DNA of 13,196 bases from Flavobacteriales bacterium UBA720 (GTDB taxonomy: Bacteria > Bacteroidota > Bacteroidia > Flavobacteriales > Weeksellaceae). Position 1 is the stretch's first letter. Each line of letters starts with the position of its first letter. Location: contig DBLQ01000094.1 of NCBI GenBank assembly GCA_002297505.1, positions 1 to 13,196 on the forward strand, read 5' to 3'. Shown in pieces: positions 1-6,882 of this stretch. The notes beneath the pieces were generated by a model. The model saw nothing but the letters and a program-made list of their open reading frames with translations, did no database searches and was not told the DNA's origin. Position numbers and translations under genes: made by a program.

Positions 1-2
1 AT

Positions 3-665
3 AATAACATTGATGATATCCTGGATCAGATCGAGCAGCAGAATACGGAGGACATCCAGAAATTCGGAGGTCTGGATGCGTTGGACGTACCTTACACCCA
101 AACTTCGATTTATGAGATGGTGAAGAAGCGCGGCTTTTGGCTTGTTGTTTTATTTTTTTCCGAGATGCTCACAGCGTCGGCGATGGGCTATTTCGAGGAT
201 GAAATACAAAAGGCTGTGGTGCTGGCACTTTTTGTTCCGTTAATTATTTCGAGCGGCGGAAATACTGGCTCGCAGGCTGCAACGCTCATCATCCGGGCAA
301 TGGCACTCCAGGAAATTACGCTGAAAGACTGGTGGTACGTGATCCGGAAAGAGATTTTCACCGGTTTTTTCCTGGGCAGCATTCTGGGTGCTATTGGCTT
401 TCTGAGAATTGCGCTGTGGCAGCAAACGGGACTGTTCAATTACGGTGAGCATTGGGTTTTTGTCGGATTGAGTATCGCCTTTTCACTGATGCTGATTGTG
501 CTCTGGGGAACTATTTCCGGCTCTATGGTACCATTTGTTCTCAAGAAATTGAAGTTGGATCCCGCCACGTCATCGGCGCCATTTGTCGCTACATTGGTGG
601 ATGTCACAGGATTGATCATCTATTTTTCTGTCGCAGGTTTATTCCTTAGCGGGAAGCTTCTTTAG
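3..665 (+). CDS. mgtE: Magnesium transporter MgtE, C-terminal part (5' end outside window)
   Basis: This is the last 220 residues of an MgtE-type Mg2+ channel of the inner membrane. The reading frame is open from base 3, so the gene begins left of the window; the TTG at 81 is internal and not a start. Residues 1-30 match the end of the CBS domain and plug helix that precede the channel, including the typical TEDIQKFGG and LDVPY segments. After that come about five hydrophobic membrane segments separated by short loops (the MgtE membrane domain). The last helix contains LVDVTG; its Asp (visible residue 200) corresponds by family knowledge to the pore Asp that selects Mg2+, and the preceding DPATSSAPF stretch is also characteristic. 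In this family the cytosolic N and CBS domains close the channel at high Mg2+; most of them lie outside the view. The gene converges on ppa. No hairpin with a T-run follows the TAG on this strand. Confidence 0.96.
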   Translation, partial: NNIDDILDQIEQQNTEDIQKFGGLDALDVPYTQTSIYEMVKKRGFWLVVLFFSEMLTASAMGYFEDEIQKAVVLALFVPLIISSGGNTGSQAATLIIRAMALQEITLKDWWYVIRKEIFTGFFLGSILGAIGFLRIALWQQTGLFNYGEHWVFVGLSIAFSLMLIVLWGTISGSMVPFVLKKLKLDPATSSAPFVATLVDVTGLIIYFSVAGLFLSGKLL

Positions 666-710
666 TATTTCAAAATTTTATTTTTAACGACAAAACTCCG
701 ATGAGGCGAA

Positions 711-815
711 GCGCGCCCCAGATGGAACGGCCTGTCTGAGCTCATCCCGAAAACAGCGTTGGCATCGTGCGTAGGCTTTTCGGGATAGCGAGTAGTGACA
801 GCTGGAAATGGCGCC
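711..815. repeat. Nested inverted-repeat element in the mgtE/ppa convergent gap
   Basis: The two halves of this 105-bp stretch pair in ordered, nested arms: GCGC (711-714) with GCGC (811-814), CCAG (718-721) with CTGG (802-805), CTGTC (732-736) with GACAG (797-801), CTC (741-743) with GAG (790-792), and a perfect 10-bp arm ATCCCGAAAA (744-753) with TTTTCGGGAT (777-786). The terminal loop is 754-776. It is more GC-rich than the A/T-rich spacer before it (666-698). No reading frame in it resembles a protein. From memory, it looks like a dispersed intergenic element of Chryseobacterium-type genomes, which would make it REP/MITE-like. A structured RNA or a 3'-end element of mgtE are alternatives. 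The pairing is directly visible; the family membership is not proven. Confidence 0.55.
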
Positions 816-849
816 AAAAGAAAAATGCCACCTCTGATGAGATGACATT
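816..849 (-). terminator. Intrinsic terminator of ppa
   Basis: Read on the minus strand, 849-839 and 834-824 form an 11-bp stem closed by the 4-base loop ATCA (838-835). Nine pairs are Watson-Crick and two are G-U; on the plus strand those two become A-C mismatches, so the hairpin is stable only in the ppa direction. It is followed at once by TTTCTTTT (823-816). It lies 23 bases past the ppa stop codon, in the right place and orientation to end the DUF7935-ppa transcript. The T-run abuts the nested-repeat element at 711-815. Confidence 0.8.
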
Positions 850-872
850 GATAGTTGCTGATCTTTTCGGAA

Positions 873-1484
873 TTACTTCGCGAAATTATCGGTATAATCT
901 TTCTGTGATGCCAGAATCACTTTCTTAGCGTGATCTGCTCCGTAAACCAAGTCGATTTTTACCTTCGCAGGTTCTGTAGGCAGATTTTTATAGCTGAGGA
1001 AATAGTGTAAAAGTCGGTTGATTTCGGCTTTCGGCAATTCGGAGATGTCGCGGATGTGGCCGTATACCTGGTCTTCTACCAGAACCGCGATGATCTTGTC
1101 ATCGGCCTCACCTTTATCGATCATCTGGAACCCACCGATTGGAATAGCCTCCATCAGAATGTTCCCGGAGGTGATGTTGTGCGAGCTCAGAACGCAGATG
1201 TCCAGCGGATCGTGATCGCCTTCTGTCACATCGGTAGCGCCGGTTTCTACGGCCAGGTTTTTAACTTCATCCTCACAATAAGTTCTTGGGATAAAGCCAT
1301 ATAAGGCAGGAATGATGTTGGAAAACTTCTGTGGACGGTCTACCTTCAGGTAGCCGGTTTCTTTGTCCACTTCATATTTTATGGTGTCTGTAGGAACAAT
1401 CTCTACGAACACGTTGACCACTTCCGGTGCTTTTTCTCCAGCAGAGATCCCGTGCCAAGGATGCGCTTTAAAATTAGGAATCAT
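873..1484 (-). CDS. ppa: Inorganic pyrophosphatase, family I (soluble)
   Basis: Cytosolic enzyme that hydrolyses pyrophosphate to two phosphates, pulling nucleic acid, protein and activated-sugar synthesis forward. The 203-residue product carries the family I active-site set: E28, K36 and E38 in the EIVPTDTIKYEVD stretch, R50, Y62 (LYGFIPRTY), the Mg-binding DHDPLD with D90, D92 and D95, then D123, D128 and K130 in the FQMIDKGEADDK region, and a late Tyr-Lys (FLSYKNL). It is longer than the E. coli enzyme (about 175 residues), mainly through an N-terminal extension and an insertion between Y62 and D90, which is usual for this branch of the family. ATG at 1484 is the first plausible start. The gene starts 7 bp after the stop of the DUF7935-like gene, so the two are probably one transcript, ending at the terminator at 816-849. 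Confidence 0.97.
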   Translation of the reverse strand: MIPNFKAHPWHGISAGEKAPEVVNVFVEIVPTDTIKYEVDKETGYLKVDRPQKFSNIIPALYGFIPRTYCEDEVKNLAVETGATDVTEGDHDPLDICVLSSHNITSGNILMEAIPIGGFQMIDKGEADDKIIAVLVEDQVYGHIRDISELPKAEINRLLHYFLSYKNLPTEPAKVKIDLVYGADHAKKVILASQKDYTDNFAK

Positions 1485-1491
1485 TGTTTAT

Positions 1492-2001
1492 TTATATTAT
1501 TTTGTTAAGTTCTTTTCTCAGATTTTCGATGGTATCTGCGATGTAATCTTCCGCATCGACGTAACTCATTAGAAAAACTGTTTTATAATCCTCCAGACTT
1601 GAGTTTTCGCTCAGGTCTTCGTAGGTTTTCCGCAGCAGCTGAATGATGTTAGTCTTGCTGGTGATGATGTCCTGCCAGGATACCTTGGAAATATAAAGCT
1701 GCTGTGAAGCGTTGTATTCAAATTCCTCGTTGATATTTTTTTCGGTAAGGAACAGAAATTCGTGCGGCTGAAGATCCTTGTCGAATTTATTAACAAGATT
1801 CGAAGGTTTGAGACGTTCCAGAAACAGCGTCATCCGCTCCAGCGCCTGAAGCTTGATCTCGCTATTTGACTTGATGGCCAAGAAATTAATTTCCTGTTTT
1901 TTTAGTCTTACAAAGGCATTGACGAATTGTTTCGCAAAAACCAAAAATGGTAAAGCGATGATAACTGCAACAGCGTAAGGCAAATAATCTGAGTCAAACA
2001 T
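1492..2001 (-). CDS. Conserved membrane-anchored hypothetical protein, DUF7935-like
   Basis: A 169-residue protein of unknown function. Residues about 7-27 (LPYAVAVIIALPFLVFAKQF) form a single N-terminal membrane anchor; the rest is soluble, charged and apparently helical, and probably cytosolic. The segment LQALERMTLFLERLKPSNL followed by FEYNASQQLYISKVSW matches what I remember of the Bacteroidota family now called DUF7935, which has no established role. The assignment is from memory of the family pattern. ATG at 2001 is supported by an exact TAnnTTTG promoter motif 16 bases upstream. It is the first gene of a likely two-gene operon with ppa (7 bp apart). That does not by itself reveal a function. 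Confidence 0.85.
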   Translation of the reverse strand: MFDSDYLPYAVAVIIALPFLVFAKQFVNAFVRLKKQEINFLAIKSNSEIKLQALERMTLFLERLKPSNLVNKFDKDLQPHEFLFLTEKNINEEFEYNASQQLYISKVSWQDIITSKTNIIQLLRKTYEDLSENSSLEDYKTVFLMSYVDAEDYIADTIENLRKELNKII

Positions 2002-2017
2002 ATCTGAAATCGGACTG

Positions 2018-2025
2018 CAAAATTA
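2018..2025 (-). promoter_or_regulatory. Bacteroidota -7 promoter motif for DUF7935-ppa
   Basis: The minus strand reads TAATTTTG, an exact match to the Bacteroidota sigma-A -7 consensus TAnnTTTG. Sixteen bases separate it from the ATG at 2001, giving a very short leader. No clear TTG -33 element is visible at the expected distance. It gives the DUF7935-ppa pair its own start in the 53-bp gap after the FemAB-like gene. Confidence 0.5.
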
Positions 2026-2054
2026 AGGATTTTTAGTTAAATGTGCGGGATTAT

Positions 2055-2960
2055 TTAAAATCGTCGAAAAAACTTAACAAAAACTTGTTGCAGCAGCTGC
2101 TTCTTGCTGTACTGAATGCAGGGATAAGGTCTCAGTGCTGGCCGGAAGCCGCGGAAAAACTCCTCCACAGCCGGCACTTCGCTCCCTTCGAAGTCGAAAA
2201 TCTTATGTTCAATATTGTTTTCGATCACTTTATCAATCAGATAGCTGGAACCGCTTAGCTTTACAAATTCACGTTCATTGTAGGTTCCCAGAAGCGCCAA
2301 TGTATAGGAGTTATGATAGACAGCAATCAGATTAATCAGCTTCTGATGGTAGTAGAAGCCATAAAAATCGAGCGAGCCTGCATTGTAAAAGTCTGATAAC
2401 AATGTGATGAAATCTTCCAGATCTTTGTCATCTGCACCCAGGCCTGTTTTCCTGATAAAAGCCTGAACGCCCGCCAGATCGGGATTTTTTATGATCTCGG
2501 AATTGTCTGTCACTTCCTGATCCAGTCTCAGTTTCCTTTTACGTTTCGGGGAATAGCGCTGTCTGACAGATTCATAAGGCTCGGGAAAAATCAGGAAATT
2601 GTTACGCTGCTTCAGTGGTTTCGAAAACTGATTGACATCATTGAAACCGTAATACCAGACGACGTAATTTTTCGTCAAGAAATCTAAAAATGCATTATTA
2701 AGATCTACCGAATCTTCTTCCGAAAAAATGCCAAGCTGCTGACATAATTTTGGGTTGATGACCAATTTTATTCCCAGTTTTTTAATGAACGGAATTGGCA
2801 TCACGGCTTCATAATCACCGTAGACCAAAATTTCCCAGTTCCCTTTTGTACTGATGTCCAGAAATGACCGTTCTGCATAGAACTTTCTCTGGCAGGACGT
2901 TTCTATACAGTGCCTGTACTTTTCGAAATCAATGTCATCATACCGGATTCTCCTTATCAT
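2055..2960 (-). CDS. FemAB/GNAT-like acyltransferase superfamily protein
   Basis: A 301-residue soluble protein with no signal peptide or membrane segment. The pattern resembles the FemAB-like/Acetyltransf_6 branch of the GNAT superfamily, which includes aminoacyl and acyl transferases acting on peptidoglycan precursors or small molecules. Supporting segments are the CQQLGIF stretch near 73-79, the basic YSPKRKRKLR stretch at about 136-145 (FemAB-like proteins usually have a Tyr-Ser-x-x-x-Arg/Lys-rich motif here), the antiparallel FYGFYYHQKLINLIAVYH region, and the C-terminal DFEGS..PAVEEFFRGFRP motif. The substrate cannot be read from the sequence, and I assign no gene name. Its ATG overlaps the radC stop as ATGA, so translation is probably coupled to radC. 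Confidence 0.8.
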   Translation of the reverse strand: MIRRIRYDDIDFEKYRHCIETSCQRKFYAERSFLDISTKGNWEILVYGDYEAVMPIPFIKKLGIKLVINPKLCQQLGIFSEEDSVDLNNAFLDFLTKNYVVWYYGFNDVNQFSKPLKQRNNFLIFPEPYESVRQRYSPKRKRKLRLDQEVTDNSEIIKNPDLAGVQAFIRKTGLGADDKDLEDFITLLSDFYNAGSLDFYGFYYHQKLINLIAVYHNSYTLALLGTYNEREFVKLSGSSYLIDKVIENNIEHKIFDFEGSEVPAVEEFFRGFRPALRPYPCIQYSKKQLLQQVFVKFFRRF

Positions 2961-3634
2961 AAAATACCTTCTTCTTTGAAACTATAAAATTTATTCTGTG
3001 CTACAATGATGTGGTCCAGCAGCTCAATTTCCAGCAGTCTTCCTGCATCCTTTATTCTGTTGGTAATGTTGATGTCTTCCGGACTTGGCCTCAGGCTTCC
3101 CGCAGGATGGTTGTGCGCCACAATGATTCTGGTGGAAAAATGTTCGAGAGCCATTTTAAAAATAACTCTGATATCTGCCACCGAACCGGCGATGCCGCCG
3201 CGAAAAAGACAGGTTTTGTAGATAATTTTATTCTGATGATTTAGAAAAATGGTCCAAAATTCTTCTGTAGACAAATCGGAAAGATGCGGCTGCAAAATTT
3301 CGAAAACGTCTTTGCTGTCAGTGATCTGTTCGCGCTCCAGCACTTCCTGCTGAGACTTCCGGTTTCCTATCTCCAGTGCCGTGGCAATAGAGATAGCTTT
3401 GGCCTCGCCTACACCTTTGAATTTCATCAGATCTTTAATTGACAACTGACTCAGCCGATGCCAGTTATTCTCCACCGAATTCAGAATTTTTCTTGCTAAT
3501 TCCACTGCAGACTCTTCCCTGTTTCCGCTGCCCATGATAATGGCCAGAAGCTCGGAGTCCGAAACGGCAGATTTGCCCTTCAGCAGGAATTTCTCTCTCG
3601 GGCGGTCGTCTTCCGCAAGGGATTTGATACTCAC
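2957..3634 (-). CDS. radC: RadC-family JAB/MPN domain protein (UPF0758)
   Basis: A full-length, 225-residue RadC-type protein. The N-terminal part (about 1-95) contains the RadC signature DDRPREKFLLKG and a helix-hairpin-helix-like segment, LMKFKGVGEAKA (69-80), expected to contact DNA. The C-terminal part is a JAB/JAMM-like metal-binding domain with HNHPAGSLRPSPED: H174, H176, S184 and D187 fit the HxH-x7-SxxD pattern, with a Glu in TEEFW as the probable general acid/base. The old link to recombination repair in E. coli was withdrawn, so the biochemical role remains uncertain. The start is GTG at 3634, which gives the usual N-terminus (MSIKSLAEDDRPRE) and lies 35 bp after the lolD stop. The stop overlaps the next start (ATGA). 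The protein is on the chromosome among housekeeping genes, not in a mobile element. Confidence 0.93.
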   Translation of the reverse strand: MSIKSLAEDDRPREKFLLKGKSAVSDSELLAIIMGSGNREESAVELARKILNSVENNWHRLSQLSIKDLMKFKGVGEAKAISIATALEIGNRKSQQEVLEREQITDSKDVFEILQPHLSDLSTEEFWTIFLNHQNKIIYKTCLFRGGIAGSVADIRVIFKMALEHFSTRIIVAHNHPAGSLRPSPEDINITNRIKDAGRLLEIELLDHIIVAQNKFYSFKEEGIL

Positions 3635-3669
3635 TGTGCTTTTGGTTTTTGGTTCAGATCATTTTAAAA

Positions 3670-4338
3670 TTAAAGCACAATCTGTCCGTCTTTCATCACC
3701 AGTTTTCGATCCGTACTTTCCGCCAACATAGGATTGTGCGTTACGATCACGAAAGTCTGATGGTACTTGTCTCTCAAATCAAAAAACAACTGATGCAGTG
3801 CGTCCGCATTCTTGGAATCCAGATTTCCCGTAGGTTCATCGGCAAAAATGATTTTTGGTGAATTGATGAGCGCCCTGGCCACAGCCACACGCTGCGCCTC
3901 ACCACCAGAAAGTTCGGACGGCTTGTGATGCAATCTTGCGGCAATGTTCAGATCTTCGAAGAGAGAATGTGCTTTTTCAATCACTTCTTTCTCCGGGATT
4001 CCGGCAATTCTGGTTGGCAACAATACGTTTTCTAATGCTGTAAATTCCGGCAGCAGCTGGTGATTCTGAAACACAAAGCCAATATTCCTGTTCCGGAAAC
4101 GCGAAAGTTCCTTGTCTTTCATTTTAAGATAAGAATTGCCATCCAATGCGATTTCCGTTTGGTGTTTCTCAATGTCTGAAGGTTTGTCCAAAGTTCCCAA
4201 AATCTGGAGCAGAGTGGATTTTCCGGCACCGGATTCGCCCACGATGGAAATCACTTCGCTGGCTTTGATGTGGATGTCCACACCTTTCAGAACTTCCAAG
4301 GTTCCGTACGATTTATGTATATTTTTCGCTCGAATCAT
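3670..4338 (-). CDS. lolD: Lipoprotein-releasing ABC transporter ATP-binding protein LolD
   Basis: ATPase subunit expected to power release of outer-membrane lipoproteins from the inner membrane with LolC/LolE. With ATG at 4338 the product has 222 residues, normal for LolD, and starts MIRAKNIHKSYG. It has a complete ABC set: Walker A GESGAGKS (34-41), Q-loop Q91 in FVFQNHQLLPEFTALENV (the LolD/MacB-type sequence), signature LSGGEAQR (143-150), Walker B IIFADEP (163-169), D-loop GNLDS and H-loop H201. The frame stays open upstream to a GTG at 4410, which would add 24 polar residues (NYNKLANGNKP region) not typical of the family, so I reject that start. No lolC/lolE gene is adjacent, so the membrane partner must be elsewhere. 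A MacB- or FtsE-type ATPase is the main alternative, but the Q-loop region favours LolD. Confidence 0.9.
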   Translation of the reverse strand: MIRAKNIHKSYGTLEVLKGVDIHIKASEVISIVGESGAGKSTLLQILGTLDKPSDIEKHQTEIALDGNSYLKMKDKELSRFRNRNIGFVFQNHQLLPEFTALENVLLPTRIAGIPEKEVIEKAHSLFEDLNIAARLHHKPSELSGGEAQRVAVARALINSPKIIFADEPTGNLDSKNADALHQLFFDLRDKYHQTFVIVTHNPMLAESTDRKLVMKDGQIVL

Positions 4339-4474
4339 AGTTTTGTTTGTCGCTGTTGGCTTGTTGCCATTCGCTAATTTATTATAATTAAAGTCATGCT
4401 CGCTGTCCACGATATTGATTCCACGGAAACAAGGAACTGACTGTCTGAATCTTTTACCTTGATTCTTTCTTCTT

Positions 4475-6802
4475 CTAAATTTTAGTCAATTTAGCGAATT
4501 TCAGAATCAGATTTTTCTCGCCTTCATTGGCAAAAATCACTTTGGCCTTGATGTTCTGAGGATCGGTTCCGTCCAGAAATGTCACCTCTCCTACGCCAAA
4601 TCGGTCGTGACGCACTCTGTCGCCCACCTCGATATCTTCCGAGGATGAGCCGCTCGGGTTGATGATCTTTGCGGTAGCAACAGGCTTAAGAGTTTTTTTT
4701 GGTTGCGGCGTATTAACATTTCGCTCCAAAGTTTTCTTCTCATCTTTCTTTTTGAAGAATCTTGGTTCCGAAGGTCTTTCGTCAAAAATATTAGAGCTTA
4801 TTCCGGAATTGTTGACGAATCTCGCTTCCAGCATCGGATTAATGAATTCGATGTATTTGGAATCGACCTCGCTCAAAAATCTTGACGGCTCAGAATCTGT
4901 AATTTTTCCCCATTGGAAACGCGACACCGCATATGTGAAATAGGCTTGTTTTTCGGCTCTCGTAAGGGCTACATAAAACAGGCGCCGCTCCTCTTCCAGC
5001 TCTTCTCTGGTGGATGAACTCATAAAACTCGGAAACAGGTTTTCCTCCAGGCCTACGAGATAAACTACCGGAAATTCCAGTCCTTTCGACAGGTGAATGG
5101 TCATCAACGAAACTTTTTCACCGTCGTCTTTGTCGTTCTGAGTGTCGGATGAAAGTGCGATATTTTCCAGGAAATTGGAAAGGCTTGGATCGCCATCTTC
5201 AATCTGTCTCTGTTCTTCGATAAATCCCTGCATGGAGTTCAGTAATTCCTGAATATTTTCAACCCGTGAAATTCCTTCCGGCGTCTGGTCTTCTTTCAAA
5301 AATTTGATGAGTCCGCTGCGCTTGGCCACTTCCATCGCAACGTCGTAGACATTTTCAGTTTTCAGCATCACCTGGAACGCCTTGATCATTGCCCAAAAAT
5401 CACCAAGTTTGGTAATGATTCCATTGTTAAGGCCCAATTGTGGCGCATAGAATCCGAGATTGTCCAGGACCTGCGTGATAGGAACGTTGCGGGAATCTGC
5501 AAAGACAATCAGCTTGTTCTGCGTGGTCTCGCCAATGCCTCTTGCCGGATAATTGATGATTCTTGACAGCGCTTCCGAATCATTTTCATTGATTAAAATC
5601 CTGAGGTAAGCCAGCAAATCCTTTACTTCTTTTCTTTGATAGAAGGACAATCCGCCGTAAACCCTGTACGGAATATTTTTTTTCCTGAGCGCATCTTCAA
5701 ACGCCCTGGTCTGTGAGTTGGTACGGTATAGAATTGCAAAATCCGAGAACTTCCGCTGCTGAGTATTATGCAATTCGAAAATGTTGGCTGAGACAAAGTT
5801 GGCTTCATCGGCGTCAGAAAGACTTCGGTAGACTTTGATCTTTTCTCCTACTTCGTTCTCACTGAAAACATTTTTTTTGAACTGTTGTAAGTTTTTGGCA
5901 ATCACCACATTGGCGGCATCCACAATATTCTGTGTCGAACGGTAATTCTGTTCCAGCGAAACGGTGACCGCATCCGGATAATCTTTTTTGAAATTCAGGA
6001 TGTTATAAATATTGGCACCCCGGAAGGAGTAAATGGACTGCGCATCGTCTCCCACCACACAGATGTTTTCAAATTTGGATGCCAGTGCTTTAACAATCAG
6101 GTACTGAGAATGGTTGGTATCCTGGTACTCATCCACCAAAATATATCGGAACCGATCCTGGTATTTGGCCAAAACTTCCGGAAACCTGGTCAGCAATTCA
6201 TTGGTTTTCAGCAAAAGATCATCAAAATCCATGGCGCCATTTTTAAAACATGCTTCAACATATTTTCTGTAGATCTCGCCAATCAGTCGCATATTCGCGC
6301 GCTCATCGGCTTCCATCAGTTCCGGATTGTTGAAATAGGCGTTGACTGTAATCAGATTATTTTTGTACTGTGAGATTCTTGCCAGGACTTTTTTGGGCTT
6401 GTAAACGTCGGCATCCACATTCATATCTTTGATCACTTTTTTCAGGACATTCAGTGCGTCCTGGGCATCGTAGATGGTGAAATTGGAAGGATAGCCGAGA
6501 TAATGTGCCTCGCTTCTGAGGATTCTGGCAAAAACCGAGTGGAAAGTTCCCATCCAGAGAGACCGAGCATCGCTCACGCCCACGACTTTTGCGATACGTT
6601 CCTTCATCTCTTTAGCAGCCTTGTTGGTAAATGTGAGCGCCAGGATATTGAAAGGGTCTACACCGTTGGTAATCAGGTGGGCAATCCGCATTGTCAGAAC
6701 TCTTGTCTTGCCAGAGCCCGCGCCTGCCAAAACCATCAGAGGTCCCTGCAAAGTTGTAACTGCTTCATACTGTGCTTCATTTAATCCCTTCAGATAATCC
6801 AT
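4475..6802 (-). CDS. UvrD/PcrA-family superfamily 1 DNA helicase
   Basis: A 775-residue ATP-dependent 3'-5' DNA helicase, expected to act in nucleotide-excision and mismatch repair and in clearing recombination or replication intermediates. Motifs in order: Q-motif LNEAQYEAV (7-15), Walker A GAGSGKT (27-33), motif Ia LTFTNKAA (56-63), GTFHSV (85-90), Walker B/motif II DEYQDTN (224-230), motif III GDDAQSIYSFRGA (251-263), motif IV QNYRSTQ, motif V MTIHLSKGLEFPVVYL, and motif VI ERRLFYVALTRAEK. The last 50 residues (EVGDRVRHDRFGVGEVTFLDG onward) are the Tudor-like tail of PcrA/UvrD, known to bind RNA polymerase, preceded by a basic, low-complexity linker. The length is typical. UvrD and PcrA cannot be separated from sequence alone. 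ATG at 6802 gives the usual short N-terminus and has a promoter motif 24 bases upstream. A 136-bp gap separates it from lolD. Confidence 0.96.
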   Translation of the reverse strand: MDYLKGLNEAQYEAVTTLQGPLMVLAGAGSGKTRVLTMRIAHLITNGVDPFNILALTFTNKAAKEMKERIAKVVGVSDARSLWMGTFHSVFARILRSEAHYLGYPSNFTIYDAQDALNVLKKVIKDMNVDADVYKPKKVLARISQYKNNLITVNAYFNNPELMEADERANMRLIGEIYRKYVEACFKNGAMDFDDLLLKTNELLTRFPEVLAKYQDRFRYILVDEYQDTNHSQYLIVKALASKFENICVVGDDAQSIYSFRGANIYNILNFKKDYPDAVTVSLEQNYRSTQNIVDAANVVIAKNLQQFKKNVFSENEVGEKIKVYRSLSDADEANFVSANIFELHNTQQRKFSDFAILYRTNSQTRAFEDALRKKNIPYRVYGGLSFYQRKEVKDLLAYLRILINENDSEALSRIINYPARGIGETTQNKLIVFADSRNVPITQVLDNLGFYAPQLGLNNGIITKLGDFWAMIKAFQVMLKTENVYDVAMEVAKRSGLIKFLKEDQTPEGISRVENIQELLNSMQGFIEEQRQIEDGDPSLSNFLENIALSSDTQNDKDDGEKVSLMTIHLSKGLEFPVVYLVGLEENLFPSFMSSSTREELEEERRLFYVALTRAEKQAYFTYAVSRFQWGKITDSEPSRFLSEVDSKYIEFINPMLEARFVNNSGISSNIFDERPSEPRFFKKKDEKKTLERNVNTPQPKKTLKPVATAKIINPSGSSSEDIEVGDRVRHDRFGVGEVTFLDGTDPQNIKAKVIFANEGEKNLILKFAKLTKI

Positions 6803-6826
6803 TATAATCTCAAAATTTTAAGATAA

Positions 6827-6834
6827 CAAAAATA
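6827..6834 (-). promoter_or_regulatory. Bacteroidota -7 promoter motif for uvrD/pcrA
   Basis: The minus strand reads TATTTTTG, an exact TAnnTTTG. Twenty-four bases separate it from the uvrD ATG at 6802, within the 71-bp gap after the glycosyltransferase pair. No TTG is seen at the -33 distance. It suggests uvrD has its own start even if the pair upstream reads through. Confidence 0.45.
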
Positions 6835-6863
6835 GCGATTTATAGGGAGAAAGGAAAATAAGG

Positions 6864-6882
6864 TCACTAGATTTCATAGTGA
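6864..6882 (-). terminator. Possible weak terminator of the glycosyltransferase pair
   Basis: TCACTA (6864-6869) and TAGTGA (6877-6882) form a 6-bp stem with a 7-base loop, overlapping the TGA stop of the upstream gene on the minus strand. The minus strand then reads CCTTATTTTCC, only a broken T-run. The stem is short and A/T-rich, so termination here is likely partial at best. Confidence 0.25.

Noticed and set aside
215..216. Idea that the fused E1 enzyme is inactive because NN is replaced by DD (protein residues 215-216)
   Set aside because: As I recall, close Bacteroidota homologues share WDD-YGISV, and the catalytic Glu, active-site His and GDxx motif are intact, so a dead enzyme is unlikely.
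81..665. mgtE as a complete short gene starting with TTG at 81
   Set aside because: The frame is open to the left edge and residues before 81 match the end of the MgtE CBS/plug region, so the gene simply begins outside the window.
4339..4410. N-terminal extension of LolD to a GTG at 4410
   Set aside because: It adds 24 polar residues that LolD proteins do not normally have. The ATG at 4338 gives the standard length and N-terminus.
4339..4474. Possible terminator or promoter between uvrD and lolD
   Set aside because: Only a 5-bp GAATC/GATTC pairing without a T-run is present, and there is no TAnnTTTG match on the minus strand, so I do not call either.
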